Source of the DNA: Microbispora sp. H13382
GTDB taxonomy: Bacteria; Actinomycetota; Actinomycetes; Streptosporangiales; Streptosporangiaceae
Direction of reading: 5' to 3'
DNA: 64,000 nt
NCBI RefSeq assembly: GCF_014161445.1
Contig: NZ_JABBXA010000016.1
Coordinates: 62,001 to 126,000 of the forward strand
Position 1 is the stretch's first letter; every line of letters begins with the position of its first letter. Below are positions 28,490 through 37,800 of the stretch, in pieces. The notes beneath the pieces are model-generated. The model was not told the origin of the DNA, did not search any database, and saw only the letters and a program-made list of their open reading frames with translations. Both the position numbers and the translations under genes were made by a program.

Positions 28490-29710
28490 GTGATTGCCAC
28501 TCAGCCCGTCACCGCTCGCTCCGGCGCCAAGGCCACCAGACTCGCCTGGCTCGACGCCCTGCGGGGGATCGGCGCGATGGCGGTGGTCGCCGAGCACGCG
28601 CTGCCCTGGCTGATGCCGTCGTTGCGCCCCTACTGGTTCAGCCTCGGCATGTACGGCGTGCTGGTCTTCTTCCTGGTCAGCGGGTACATCATCCCCGCGT
28701 CCCTGGAGAACAGGGGTGACGTCGGGGCGTTCTGGGTCAGCCGGGTCTTCCGGTTGTACCCGCTGTATCTGCTGGTGATCGCCCTCGTGCTCGCGATGGC
28801 GTTCTGGGTTCCGGTGCGGCAGGAGGTGCCCCGGCACCCCTCGGCCGTGGCCGCGCACGTGAGCATGCTGCTCGACGTCGTCCACACCGGCGCCCTCGCC
28901 GACCCGATGTGGACGCTGTCGTACGAGATGGTGTTCTACCTGCTGGTGACCGCGCTGTTCGTGGGCGGCGTACACCGGCGCAGCGGGACGCTGGCGATCG
29001 CCTTCGGCGTCGTGGCGGTGGGTGCCGGGCTGGTGCTGTCGGCGCCGCTGCTGCCGGGGCCGTGGCCCGCCGTCGCCACCGGTGTGCTGTTCGTCGCGGG
29101 CCTGGTCTGCCTGATCACCGGCCGGTTCCGGACCGTCGCGGCGTACGCGCTGGGCCTGATGGCGCTCGTGCTGCTCGTGTTCGGCAGCTTCGTGCCGTGG
29201 TTCGGCGCGGCGATCCTCGCGGTGATGTTCACGGGGACGGCGCTGTACCGGTGGGAGCGGGGGACGGCCGGGCTCGGCCCGGTCGTGGTCGCGGCGGCCT
29301 TGGGGGCCGCCGCGCCGGTGTGGTCGATGCAGGCGGGATGGTGGTGGGTGCAGCCCGACGTGTGGATCACCACGATGGTCCTCGCCGGCGGGACGTTCGC
29401 GCTCGGCATGGCGCTGCGCGGGCGGCGCGTCCCCGGCGTGCTGACCTGGCTCGGCCTGATCAGCTACTCGGTCTACCTGCTGCACCACCCGCTGCTCAAG
29501 TATCTGAACGTGCTCGCCGGCGACCTGCGGTCGCTCGCGCCGACCGGCCGGACGGCTCTCGCGCTCGGCTACCTCGTGGCGCTGCTCACGCTGAGCTGGC
29601 TCACCTACCGCTTCGTGGAGGCGCCGGCCCAGGCGCTGGGCCGCAGGATCATTCGACGGCGGCCGTCGTCACCGTCCCCGACCGGTCGGGATATACCTGT
29701 CCCGGGGTGA
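28490..29710 (+). CDS. Acyltransferase family 3 (OafA/YrhL-like) membrane protein
   Basis: 406 residues with about ten transmembrane helices. The N-terminal WLDALRGIGAMAVVAEHALPW carries the conserved histidine, GVLVFFLVSGYIIP and FWVSRVFRLYPLYLL are further family signatures, and SYSVYLLHHPLL sits near the C terminus. Family members O-acylate cell-surface glycans and antibiotics using an acyl donor from the cytoplasm. It starts the envelope-glycan region. Its 3' end overlaps the convergent polysaccharide deacetylase by 62 bp. Start GTG 28490. Confidence 0.88.
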   Translation: MIATQPVTARSGAKATRLAWLDALRGIGAMAVVAEHALPWLMPSLRPYWFSLGMYGVLVFFLVSGYIIPASLENRGDVGAFWVSRVFRLYPLYLLVIALVLAMAFWVPVRQEVPRHPSAVAAHVSMLLDVVHTGALADPMWTLSYEMVFYLLVTALFVGGVHRRSGTLAIAFGVVAVGAGLVLSAPLLPGPWPAVATGVLFVAGLVCLITGRFRTVAAYALGLMALVLLVFGSFVPWFGAAILAVMFTGTALYRWERGTAGLGPVVVAAALGAAAPVWSMQAGWWWVQPDVWITTMVLAGGTFALGMALRGRRVPGVLTWLGLISYSVYLLHHPLLKYLNVLAGDLRSLAPTGRTALALGYLVALLTLSWLTYRFVEAPAQALGRRIIRRRPSSPSPTGRDIPVPG

Positions 29711-30386
29711 GCTCCCGGCCCTCCAGCAGGGTGGACACCGTCACGAAGCTGTAGCCCTCCGCGGTCAGCGTCTGGAGCACCTCGGGCATCGACTGCACGG
29801 TCTCCTTGACGGTCTCGTGCATCAGCACGACCTCGCCCTCGCCGGCCACGTCGAGGGCCCGGTCGGTGAGAAGGTCCACGTGCCGGTAGTCCTTGATGTA
29901 GTCCTTCGTGGCGGTCGTGCCGGGCACCTGGAGGAGCCCGAACTTGGCGGTGATCTCCTGCACTCCGCCGTTGCGCAGCCCGCCGGGGGCGCGGAAGAGC
30001 TTCGGAGCCTTGCCCGTCGTCTTCTGGATCAGCCGCTGGGCGTCGCCGATCTTCTTGTTGATCTGGGCGTACGTGAGCTCGGTCAGGTACCTGGCGTCCC
30101 ACGAGTGGTTGCCGATCTCGTGGCCCGACTTGGCGATCAGCTGAGTGAGCTTCGGATGCTTCTTCACCTCCGTCCCGATGACGAAGAACGTCGCCTTCGC
30201 CTTGTATTGGGCGAGAGTCTTCAGCAACGTCTGGGTGTACGGCCCCGGACCGTCGTCGAAGGTCAGGGCGATGCACTTGTGGGTCGCGCAGTACGGCTCA
30301 TCGGTCCCGCGAGCCTGCGCGGGAGTGGCGGTGGCCGCTGCGAGGGCGCACGCGACGGCCACAGGGATCAGGCGACGTACAGCCAT
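29649..30386 (-). CDS. Secreted polysaccharide deacetylase (NodB-like, CE4)
   Basis: 245 residues from ATG 30386 (AGGAG 8 nt upstream). A signal peptide ends at about TPAQA. The catalytic domain has motif 1 ALTFDDGPGPYT (base and metal aspartates), motif 2 GHEIGNHSWD (metal histidines), motif 3 FRAPGG and the late LMHETVKETVQSMPEVL. It should deacetylate N-acetylated glycans such as peptidoglycan or a wall polymer outside the cell. An upstream in-frame start at 30419 would put charged residues before the signal peptide and was not used. It converges on the acyltransferase gene. Confidence 0.92.
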   Translation of the reverse strand: MAVRRLIPVAVACALAAATATPAQARGTDEPYCATHKCIALTFDDGPGPYTQTLLKTLAQYKAKATFFVIGTEVKKHPKLTQLIAKSGHEIGNHSWDARYLTELTYAQINKKIGDAQRLIQKTTGKAPKLFRAPGGLRNGGVQEITAKFGLLQVPGTTATKDYIKDYRHVDLLTDRALDVAGEGEVVLMHETVKETVQSMPEVLQTLTAEGYSFVTVSTLLEGRELTPGQVYPDRSGTVTTAAVE

Positions 30387-30605
30387 GGGGATACTCCTCG
30401 GGAATCTATAACGCGGCATCGTAACGTGCTTCGCGGCGCTTCCTCCTCGTCAGTCCGGTTCCGTACCGCGGGAAAACCCGCGTCCACCTGCGGCGGGAAG
30501 CGATTAAACCTTCGGCCAAGGAAGGGCCTAAGGCGGCCCCGTCACAAGCGGGGTTCGCGATGCTGGGCCGGTCGGAAGAGGAACCGGGCAGTGTGAGGAG
30601 GGCGG

Positions 30606-32567
30606 GTGACGCGAGCCGCCTCCCGTTCGGCGTGGGGGACGTGGATCGGGTTCGAGTCCTGTCCCGCGCTGCTCGGTCGCCTCGTCGAGGGCTTCACCGG
30701 TCCCTGGACACCGCTGGAGGACGTCCCCGTTCCCACGCGGGTGGCGGACGACGCGGACGCGAGCCCTGGGGCCGAACCCGCCCCGCCAAGCGCGGACGAC
30801 GTCGGCCGGGCGCCGGGCGGGACCGGTGCGATCGGATGCGTCGTGCTCGCCGTGCGGTCCCCTGCCGATCTACGCAGGGCGGTGCCGCTGCGCGGCCTGC
30901 TGCCCACGGCCACGCGGGTGCGGATCGCCGTCGCCGACGTGCCGCCCTGGGCGGCTCAGCCCCTGCCGGCCGCCACGCCGGGCGCCTGCTGGCGTCACCT
31001 GGCCGAGATACGGGTCGCCCGCCGCGGGCGCGGCTGGCACCTGGACGCCGCCTTCACCGAGCCCGTGCCGGCCGGCGACGTCGTGGCCCACGTGGCGCGC
31101 GGCCTGTTCGGCGCGTGCGAGGCGACCACTCCCGTCGCGGGGCTGGAGGGCGGCGGCACGGCCGACTGGCGGCCCGGCGACCCCAACGTGACGCTGGTGC
31201 CGCCCGGCGGGCCGGTGCCGGACCGCCGCGACGCCCCCGGCTGCGATCTGCCGCTGCGCCGGGCGCAGGCGGACGGCCCTCTGGTTGACGGTCCGATGCT
31301 TGACGGCCCGGTGCTTGACGGTCCGGTGCTTGACGGTCCGATGCTTGACGGCCCGGTGGTGGACGGCCTGCTGCCGCCGCTGGACGAGGCCGTGGTCAAC
31401 CCCATCGGGTTCCGCCGGCAGCCCTCGCGGGGGATGGCGGCGCTCGCCGCGCACCGGGACGGGTTCGCCGTCACCCTCGGCGCGGACAGGCTCGTACGCC
31501 TTCCGGCCTCGGGACGGGTCACGGACGTCGACGTCGCCCGCCTGCGGGACGTGCGCGGGATCGAGGTGCCCGTGATCGGCCCACAGGCAGGGGAGGGGCG
31601 GGCGACCGCGGTCGCCCGCGTCGTGGCCGCCCTCGCCGCCGCGGGGATCCCGGTGCTCACCGCACCCGATCCCGCCCGCGACCGGGCGCTGGGCCCCCGC
31701 CTGGCCGCCGCGCTCGCGACCGTGACCGGCGAGGCCATCGCGTCCGATCTGCGCCGTGAGGAGCTGAGCATCCGCCTGCGCAGGGCCGCGCTGCGCGAGC
31801 ACGGGGCCGCCGCCCGCTGGCGGGGTCTCGCCCTGGCCGCCGGCCTGCCGGTGCCGCCGGAGCCGCGGGTCTCGATCCTGCTGTGCACGCGCCGCCCGGA
31901 GATGGTGCCGTTCGCGGTCGAGCAAATGGAGCGCCAGCGCGGCGTGACCGCCGAGCTGATCGTGGGGCTGCACGGCTTCACGGCGAGGGAGACGGCGATC
32001 CCCCGCACGCGGCTGCCGCACACCGTGATCGAGGCCCCGGCCACGACGCCGTTCGGCGAGGTCCTGAACCGGATGGCGGCCGCCGCGTCCGGGTCGTACC
32101 TGACGAAGGTGGACGACGACGACTGGTACGGCCCCGACCACCTCGCCGACCTCCTGCTCGCCCGGCACTACAGCGGCGCCGACCTCGTCGGGACGGCGGC
32201 GGAGTTCGTCTACCTGGAGTCGCTCGACGTGACGATCAGGAGGTGCATCGGCACCGAGCGGTTCGCGCCGCTCGTGGCCGGGGGCACGATGCTGGTCACC
32301 CGCGCGGCGTTCGAGGCGGCCGGTGGATTCCGGCCGCTGGCGAGGACCGTGGACGGCCAGCTCCTGCAGGCGGTAGAGGCCGTCGGCGGCCGCGTCTACC
32401 GCACCCACGGTCTCGGCTACGTGCTGCGCCGCCGCAGCGCGTACGGCCACACCTGGCGCCAGCCCGTGCAGTCGTTCCTCGCGGCCTACCAGGAGCAGTG
32501 GCGCGGGCTGGTCTTCAACGAACTGATGGAGGACGGTGCCCCATGGCGGGCGGAGGTGAGGACGTGA
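30606..32567 (+). CDS. GT2-family glycosyltransferase with a long unique N-terminal region
   Basis: 653 residues. The C-terminal part (about 418-653) is a GT-A glycosyltransferase: VSILLCTRRPEMVPFAVEQMERQ, then TKVDDDDWYGPDHLADLLL with the metal-binding acidic motif, and GGTMLVTRAAFEAAGGF. The first 400 residues are not recognised; they contain a six-unit repeat of D-G-P-hydrophobic-L near residues 222-255. GTG 30606 follows GAGGAGG closely. The stop overlaps the next gene by GTGA. Start of an apparent operon of glycan genes; the donor sugar is unknown. Confidence 0.82.
   Translation: MTRAASRSAWGTWIGFESCPALLGRLVEGFTGPWTPLEDVPVPTRVADDADASPGAEPAPPSADDVGRAPGGTGAIGCVVLAVRSPADLRRAVPLRGLLPTATRVRIAVADVPPWAAQPLPAATPGACWRHLAEIRVARRGRGWHLDAAFTEPVPAGDVVAHVARGLFGACEATTPVAGLEGGGTADWRPGDPNVTLVPPGGPVPDRRDAPGCDLPLRRAQADGPLVDGPMLDGPVLDGPVLDGPMLDGPVVDGLLPPLDEAVVNPIGFRRQPSRGMAALAAHRDGFAVTLGADRLVRLPASGRVTDVDVARLRDVRGIEVPVIGPQAGEGRATAVARVVAALAAAGIPVLTAPDPARDRALGPRLAAALATVTGEAIASDLRREELSIRLRRAALREHGAAARWRGLALAAGLPVPPEPRVSILLCTRRPEMVPFAVEQMERQRGVTAELIVGLHGFTARETAIPRTRLPHTVIEAPATTPFGEVLNRMAAAASGSYLTKVDDDDWYGPDHLADLLLARHYSGADLVGTAAEFVYLESLDVTIRRCIGTERFAPLVAGGTMLVTRAAFEAAGGFRPLARTVDGQLLQAVEAVGGRVYRTHGLGYVLRRRSAYGHTWRQPVQSFLAAYQEQWRGLVFNELMEDGAPWRAEVRT
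31272..31361 (+). repeat. 15-bp tandem repeat within the glycosyltransferase gene
   Basis: Six units close to GACGGTCCGATGCTT, two of them identical, encoding DGPML/DGPVL. In frame, and probably variable in copy number. Confidence 0.9.
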
Positions 32568-34351
32568 CGGGGGCTGTGCGCATCCCGCTCAACGACTACG
32601 GGGTGCTCGGGGAGCCGCCCGCGCCCGGGGAGTGGACTCCGACGCGGACGGTGAGCGTGGTGATCCCCGCCTACCGCGCGGAGCGCACGCTGCCGCTCAC
32701 GCTGGCCGGCCTGGCCCGGCAGACCTACCCGGCCCACCTCATGGAGGTCGTGGTGGTGGACGACGGCGACCGGCCGATGGCGCCGCTGCCCGACTCGCCG
32801 GCCGGGCCGCTGCCGGAGCGGCTGCGGGTGGTCCGCCCGCGCGGCGGGGCGTGGGGCAGGGCGAGCGCCTGCGCGGCGGGGGCCGAGGCGGCGCAGGGGG
32901 AGGTGATCCTCTACCTGGACGCCGACCTCGTGCTGTTCCCCGAGCACGTGGAGGCCCAGATGCGCTGGCACCACCTGGCCGACTACCTGGTCGTGCTCGG
33001 GCATCTGCGGTTCGCGCCCGGCCTGGACGAGGTCCCGGCGAGCGAGGTGCTCGCGGCCGTCGAGGCGGGCGCGGTGCACAAGCTCTACGCCGAGGAGGAC
33101 GCCACGCCGCAGTGGACCGAGCGGCGCTGGGACCAGACCGACGACCTGCGGGCGGCCGGGTTCAACGCCTTCTCCGTCATGGTCGGGGCCACCGCGTCGC
33201 TGCCGGCCCGCCTGCTGTGCGCCGCCGGAGGGCTGGACGCCTCGCTGGTCCTTGGCGAGGACACCGAGCTCGGCTACCGGCTGGCCCAGGCGGGGGCCGT
33301 GTTCGTGCCCGACCGCCACAGCCGGTGCTGGCACCTCGGCCGGTCCACCGTCATGCGCCGGGAGACCGACGTGAAGCGGCACAACTGGCCCCACCTCGCC
33401 GAGCGCGTCCCGAGCTTCCGCTGGCTGCGCAGGCACCCCCACCGCTCCTATCTGGTGCCGTACGTCGACGTCGTGGTCGAGGTGGGGGACGCGTCGTTCG
33501 AGGAGATCAGGGCCACCGTCGACGCCGTGCTCGCCGGGCGCCTGCCCGACGTGCGGGTGACCGTCGTCGGGCCCTGGGGGCGGCTCGGCGGCGGGCGCCG
33601 GGACCCGCTCGGCGATCCATCCCTCGACCTGCGGCTGGTGCTCGCCTGCTACCAGGGCGAGCCGCGCGTGCGGTTCCGCGAGGCCGTGCCGGACGACTGC
33701 TTCCCCGTGCCGTTCCGTTTCCACTGCCCGCCGGGCTGGGTGCCCTCGCGCGGCACCATCGGGTCGGTCGTGAAGCACGCCGACCGGCAGCGGCTGGGCA
33801 TCGTCTCGCTGGCGCTGGACGAGCGGAAGGACGGCCGCGTCGTCAGCGCCCGGCTGGAGCGCACCGCCGCGATGAGCCGTGCGCGGCGATGCGCCGGGCC
33901 GGGGGACGACCTCGACGACCTGGTCCACGAGATGTACGGCACGGTGTGGGACGCGGGCTCCACGTGGGGATTCCTGCCCGCCGCGCTCGCCGCGGCAACC
34001 GTGCCGCCGATGCCCGGCCGCGCGTGGACGGGCGCTCCGCGTGAGGCGGGCGCTTCGCGTGGGGTGACGGCTCCGCGTGCGGCGGGCACTCCGCGCATGC
34101 CTGCATCGCTCCGCTCGGTGCCGAAATCGCTCCGCTCCGTGCCGAAGTCCCTTCGCTCGGTGGCGAAATCGCTCCGCTCCGTGCCGAAGTCCCTTCGCTC
34201 GCTGCCGAAATCACTGCGCTCACCGCTCGCCCGCTCGGTGCCTGAACCGCTGAGCTCGGTGCCCAAACCGCTGAGCTCGGTGCGCAGGCCGCTGCGCCGC
34301 ACCGCCCGGCTGCTCCGCAGGCGCCTGCGCGCGCTCGTGCGCCCGGCCTGA
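32564..34351 (+). CDS. GT2-family glycosyltransferase with a heptad-repeat basic tail
   Basis: 595 residues from GTG 32564, chosen because GGAGGTGAG lies at the right distance and the start overlaps the previous stop; ATG 32543 is possible. Residues 25-260 are a GT-A domain: VSVVIPAYRAERTLPLTLAGLARQ, VVVVDDGD, EVILYLDADLVLFPEH (metal site), and LGEDTELGYRL with the catalytic-base acidic pair. The last 90 residues contain about eight copies of a seven-residue unit SLRSVPK, which is strongly basic and could form an amphipathic membrane- or polymer-binding tail. Middle of the glycan operon. Confidence 0.85.
   Translation: MTGAVRIPLNDYGVLGEPPAPGEWTPTRTVSVVIPAYRAERTLPLTLAGLARQTYPAHLMEVVVVDDGDRPMAPLPDSPAGPLPERLRVVRPRGGAWGRASACAAGAEAAQGEVILYLDADLVLFPEHVEAQMRWHHLADYLVVLGHLRFAPGLDEVPASEVLAAVEAGAVHKLYAEEDATPQWTERRWDQTDDLRAAGFNAFSVMVGATASLPARLLCAAGGLDASLVLGEDTELGYRLAQAGAVFVPDRHSRCWHLGRSTVMRRETDVKRHNWPHLAERVPSFRWLRRHPHRSYLVPYVDVVVEVGDASFEEIRATVDAVLAGRLPDVRVTVVGPWGRLGGGRRDPLGDPSLDLRLVLACYQGEPRVRFREAVPDDCFPVPFRFHCPPGWVPSRGTIGSVVKHADRQRLGIVSLALDERKDGRVVSARLERTAAMSRARRCAGPGDDLDDLVHEMYGTVWDAGSTWGFLPAALAAATVPPMPGRAWTGAPREAGASRGVTAPRAAGTPRMPASLRSVPKSLRSVPKSLRSVAKSLRSVPKSLRSLPKSLRSPLARSVPEPLSSVPKPLSSVRRPLRRTARLLRRRLRALVRPA
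34106..34292 (+). repeat. 21-bp tandem repeat encoding SLRSVPK heptads
   Basis: About eight units related to TCGCTCCGCTCGGTGCCGAA plus one base; the first five or six are close copies and later ones diverge. A looser CTCCGCGTG-type repeat precedes it at about 34040-34100. Confidence 0.85.
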
Positions 34352-34362
34352 GCCCAGCGACC

Positions 34363-34405
34363 GCCGACCTCCGGCCGCCGACCTCCGACCTCCGACCTCC
34401 GATCG
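34363..34405. repeat. Intergenic CCGACCTC repeat
   Basis: Short direct repeats of about 7-10 bp (CCGACCTC, four or more copies) fill the 82-bp gap before the next gene. Confidence 0.7.
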
Positions 34406-34433
34406 CCGTTCCGCCGACTCGCAAGGACCAGCC

Positions 34434-37400
34434 ATGCCCCGCCTGAGCGTGATCGTCCCCATCTACGACGTGGAACCGTACCTCGCCGGATGCCTGGCCT
34501 CGGTCGCCGCGCAGACCTGGGAGGACGTCGAGGTCGTCATGGTCGACGACGGCTCCCCGGACGGCAGCGCCGGGATCGCCGCCGGCTTCGCGGCGCGGGA
34601 CGGCCGGTTCCGCCTGGTCCGCCAGGTCAACGCGGGGCTCGGCGCGGCACGCAACACGGGGGTGCGGCACGCGACCGGGGACTACGTGATGTTCCTCGAC
34701 AGCGACGACCTGCTGCCGGCGCACGCCCTCGAATACCTCATGGCGTCCCTGGAGCGTACGGGGTCGGACCTCGCCACGGGCAACGTGCTGCGCCTCGACG
34801 GGCGCGGCGCCCGTCAGTCGGCCATGCACCGGGCCGTGTTCGCCGACGCCGCCGCGGCGACCCACATCACCCGGACGCGCACGCTCCTGCGCGACCGCCT
34901 GGTGACCAACAAGCTGTGGCGCCGCTCGTTCTGGGACGCCCACGGGTTCGCCTTCCCCGAAGGCGTGCTGTACGAGGACATCGCGGTGGCCCTGCGCGCC
35001 CACTTCCTGGCGCGGGCCGTGGACGTGCTGCCCGCGCCGGTCTACCTGTGGCGGCGGCGCGAGGGCGGCGGCCGTTCGATCACGCAGGACAAGACGCGGA
35101 CGGCGCATCTGGAGGACCGGTTCGCCGCCGTCACCGAGGTCCGCCGCTTCCTGAGCGAGCACCACTTCACCGCGCACATCCACGCCTGGGACCACGCCGT
35201 CCTCGACGGCGACCTCACGAACTTCCTCGACGTCCTCGACCAGGGCCCCCCGGCGTTCCGGGAGCGCTTCCTCGACCTCGCCGGCCTCTACCTGGAGGAC
35301 GTGGCGCCCCCCGTGCTCGACGGGCTGCCCGCCCTGCGGCGTCTGCAGTGGCATCTGGTGCGGCTGCGCCGCCAGGCCGACCTGCTGGAGGTCCTCGCCT
35401 GGGACCGGGAGGTGGAACCCGACCGGCGGCTCGTCCGCAGGATGGGCGGTCACCACCTGAACGTGCCCCTCGCACGTTCCGCCGAGATCCCCGCCGCCGT
35501 GACCAGGGCCAGGGACGAACTCGTCCCGCGCCACCGGATCGACGCCGTCCGGTGGGAGGACGGCGTGCTCGTGGTGGAGGGCCGCGCCGCACCGCCGTTC
35601 CTGCGGCCCACCCGGCGCGTCCACCAGCAGGTCTTCGCCACCCTCGTCCACGAGCGGACCGGACGGCGCGTCCGGGTGCCGGCCTCGGTCATCAGGACCC
35701 GGATCTCCGCGAAGTCGAAGGAGCGCGACTGGGGCGGCTTCCGGCTGGCGATCGACCCCGAGGCGCTGGCCAGGCCGGGCCGCCTCGGGCGGTGGCACGT
35801 GGAGCTGCGCGTGCTCCACCGGGGCGTCCTGCGGCGCGGGCGGCTGACCGATCCGCGCGCCGCCGCCTCGATCGCCGAGCAGGCGGGATACCGCGCCGTG
35901 GGCCCCGACCACTACGTCGCGCCGCTGCTCGGAGAGACCGGCGACCTCGTGCTCCGGGCCGAGCGGGAGACCGCCCGGGTCGTCACCCACGAGGTGCGAG
36001 ACGGCCGCCTGCGTCTGGTGGGCCACGTCGTCAACGACCTCGGGCCGAGTCCGCTGCTCCAGGTCACCCGGCGTCCCGGCGGCGTCCCCCGCACCTGTCC
36101 CGTGCACGTCGACCGGCGGACGTTCGAGGCCGTCGTCGACCTGCGCGACCTGCTGCCCGCGAGCCGGACCTCCGAGTTCCGGGAGGTCGTGCCGGCGGAG
36201 GTCGCCGCGCCCGAGGTCTGGTGGGAGGTCGCGGTGCGGGCCGCCGACGGCACGGTCACGCCGGTGACCCTCGCCGAGGACGTGCCCACCGGCCGCTACG
36301 GCCTGGCCGGCCGGGAGATGGTCGTGTTCCGGGACCGCACCGGCGGCCTGGTCCTGCGGGACCAGCCCGTCGCGGCGTACGCCGACCTCGCCGAGTGGCT
36401 GCCGGGCGGCGAGCTGCTCGTCGAGGGCGGCCTCGCCGTGCCGTACGAGATGTCGGCCCTGGTGGTGACCGCGCTCAACCCCGTTCCCGGGCGCGGGGAG
36501 TGGCTGCTGCCGATCGAGGGCGCGGGAACCCGCTTCCGGGCACGGCTGACGCCCGAGCGGGTGGGCTCACCCGCCGGGCCGCTGCCGCTGCCACGCGGCC
36601 GGTACGCCCTGTCGATCCGGGCACGCGCCGCCGGGGGGAGCTGGGCGGACCTGCCGCTGGAGTTCGACACGGACGTGCCGGCGGCCCACCAGACGGCCCG
36701 CCGTACGTTCGGGATCGTCACGACGGGCCCCGGCCGGGCCCTGCTGACCGTGAGCGGCGACCTGACCGCCGACGAGCGCGGCAGGAAGGCGCAGCGGGCG
36801 CTGCGCACGACGGCCTATCCCCAGATGAGGGACAGGCCGTTGCGGGACGCCGTCCTGTTCGACGGCGGCGCGGGCACCCGATTCGGCGGCAGCCCGAGGG
36901 CCGTCTGCGAGGAACTGCGCCACAGGGGGATCGACCTGCCGTTGCTGTGGAACGTGCGGGACGGCCAGGTCGCCCTGCCGGGCGACGTCGAACCGGTGCG
37001 CATGCTGGGACGGGAGCACTACGAGGCCCTCGCCCGGTGCCGGTACGTCGTCACCGACGCGCCGCTGCCGCCGTGGTTCGAGCGCAGGCCCGGCCAGATG
37101 GTCGTGCAGACCTGGCAGGGCCCCCTGTACACGGGCAAGGACGCCCCCGGCGGCTTCGGGGCGGGTCAGTGGACCCATCTCGTCTCCCCGGGCCCGCTTT
37201 GGACGCCGCTGCTGCGGCGGACGCTCGGCTTCGACGGCGAGGTGCGGGAGACCGGCCTGCCGTGCGACGACCTGCTGACCGGTCCCGGCGCCCGCGAGCG
37301 CGCCGCCGAGGTGCGGCGCCGCCTCGGCCTGCCGGAGCCCGCCCGCGTCCTGCTGTACGTCGCGGGGGAGCACGACACACTCGACGCCGGGCGCCTGGCG

Positions 37401-37796
37401 GCCGGGCTCCCGGAGGACCATGTCCTGCTGGTCCGCCGTCCCTCGCGGCCCGGGCCGGACGACGCCCGCCTCCGGGACGTCACGGGCCATCCGGACCCGC
37501 ATGAGCTGTACCTCGCCGCGGACGTCCTGGTCGCCGGGGACGTGACGGCGGTGTTCGACTTCGCCGTGACGGGGCGGCCGGTGCTCATGCACGCCGGCCG
37601 GCCGCAGGACCTGTGGCTGCTTCCCGAGGCGCCGGGGCCGGCGCTGCTGCGGGAGGGGGAGGTGCTCGACGCGGTCGCGCACCTCGACGAGGTCGCCGAC
37701 AAGCACCGGGACGCGTACGCCGCGTTCCTGGCGCAATACCGCCCGCTGGCCGACGGGCAGGCCGCCCGCCGGGTGGTGGACGCGCTGTTCGGCTGA
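34434..37796 (+). CDS. GT2 glycosyltransferase fused to a degenerate CDP-glycerol glycerophosphotransferase-like domain
   Basis: 1,120 residues. The N-terminal GT-A domain (1-230) looks intact: LSVIVPIYDVEPYLAGCLASV, VMVDDGSPDGS, YVMFLDSDDLLPAHALEY and LYEDIAVALRA. A long beta-rich middle follows. The last 320 residues have the TagF-like GT-B fold but with changed key motifs: WQGPLYTGK where active enzymes have WHGTPLK, YVAGEHD for YAPTWR, and AGDVTAVFDF for TDYSSxxFDF. So the polymerase half is probably inactive or altered. Same domain order as the gene at 39036, of which it is a paralogue. ATG 34434 is preceded by AAGGA. Confidence 0.85.
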   Translation: MPRLSVIVPIYDVEPYLAGCLASVAAQTWEDVEVVMVDDGSPDGSAGIAAGFAARDGRFRLVRQVNAGLGAARNTGVRHATGDYVMFLDSDDLLPAHALEYLMASLERTGSDLATGNVLRLDGRGARQSAMHRAVFADAAAATHITRTRTLLRDRLVTNKLWRRSFWDAHGFAFPEGVLYEDIAVALRAHFLARAVDVLPAPVYLWRRREGGGRSITQDKTRTAHLEDRFAAVTEVRRFLSEHHFTAHIHAWDHAVLDGDLTNFLDVLDQGPPAFRERFLDLAGLYLEDVAPPVLDGLPALRRLQWHLVRLRRQADLLEVLAWDREVEPDRRLVRRMGGHHLNVPLARSAEIPAAVTRARDELVPRHRIDAVRWEDGVLVVEGRAAPPFLRPTRRVHQQVFATLVHERTGRRVRVPASVIRTRISAKSKERDWGGFRLAIDPEALARPGRLGRWHVELRVLHRGVLRRGRLTDPRAAASIAEQAGYRAVGPDHYVAPLLGETGDLVLRAERETARVVTHEVRDGRLRLVGHVVNDLGPSPLLQVTRRPGGVPRTCPVHVDRRTFEAVVDLRDLLPASRTSEFREVVPAEVAAPEVWWEVAVRAADGTVTPVTLAEDVPTGRYGLAGREMVVFRDRTGGLVLRDQPVAAYADLAEWLPGGELLVEGGLAVPYEMSALVVTALNPVPGRGEWLLPIEGAGTRFRARLTPERVGSPAGPLPLPRGRYALSIRARAAGGSWADLPLEFDTDVPAAHQTARRTFGIVTTGPGRALLTVSGDLTADERGRKAQRALRTTAYPQMRDRPLRDAVLFDGGAGTRFGGSPRAVCEELRHRGIDLPLLWNVRDGQVALPGDVEPVRMLGREHYEALARCRYVVTDAPLPPWFERRPGQMVVQTWQGPLYTGKDAPGGFGAGQWTHLVSPGPLWTPLLRRTLGFDGEVRETGLPCDDLLTGPGARERAAEVRRRLGLPEPARVLLYVAGEHDTLDAGRLAAGLPEDHVLLVRRPSRPGPDDARLRDVTGHPDPHELYLAADVLVAGDVTAVFDFAVTGRPVLMHAGRPQDLWLLPEAPGPALLREGEVLDAVAHLDEVADKHRDAYAAFLAQYRPLADGQAARRVVDALFG

Positions 37797-37800
37797 CCGC

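Noticed and set aside
33843-36107. 754-codon open frame antisense to the glycosyltransferases
   Set aside because: Spans two real genes and their repeat-rich spacer; low-complexity translation.
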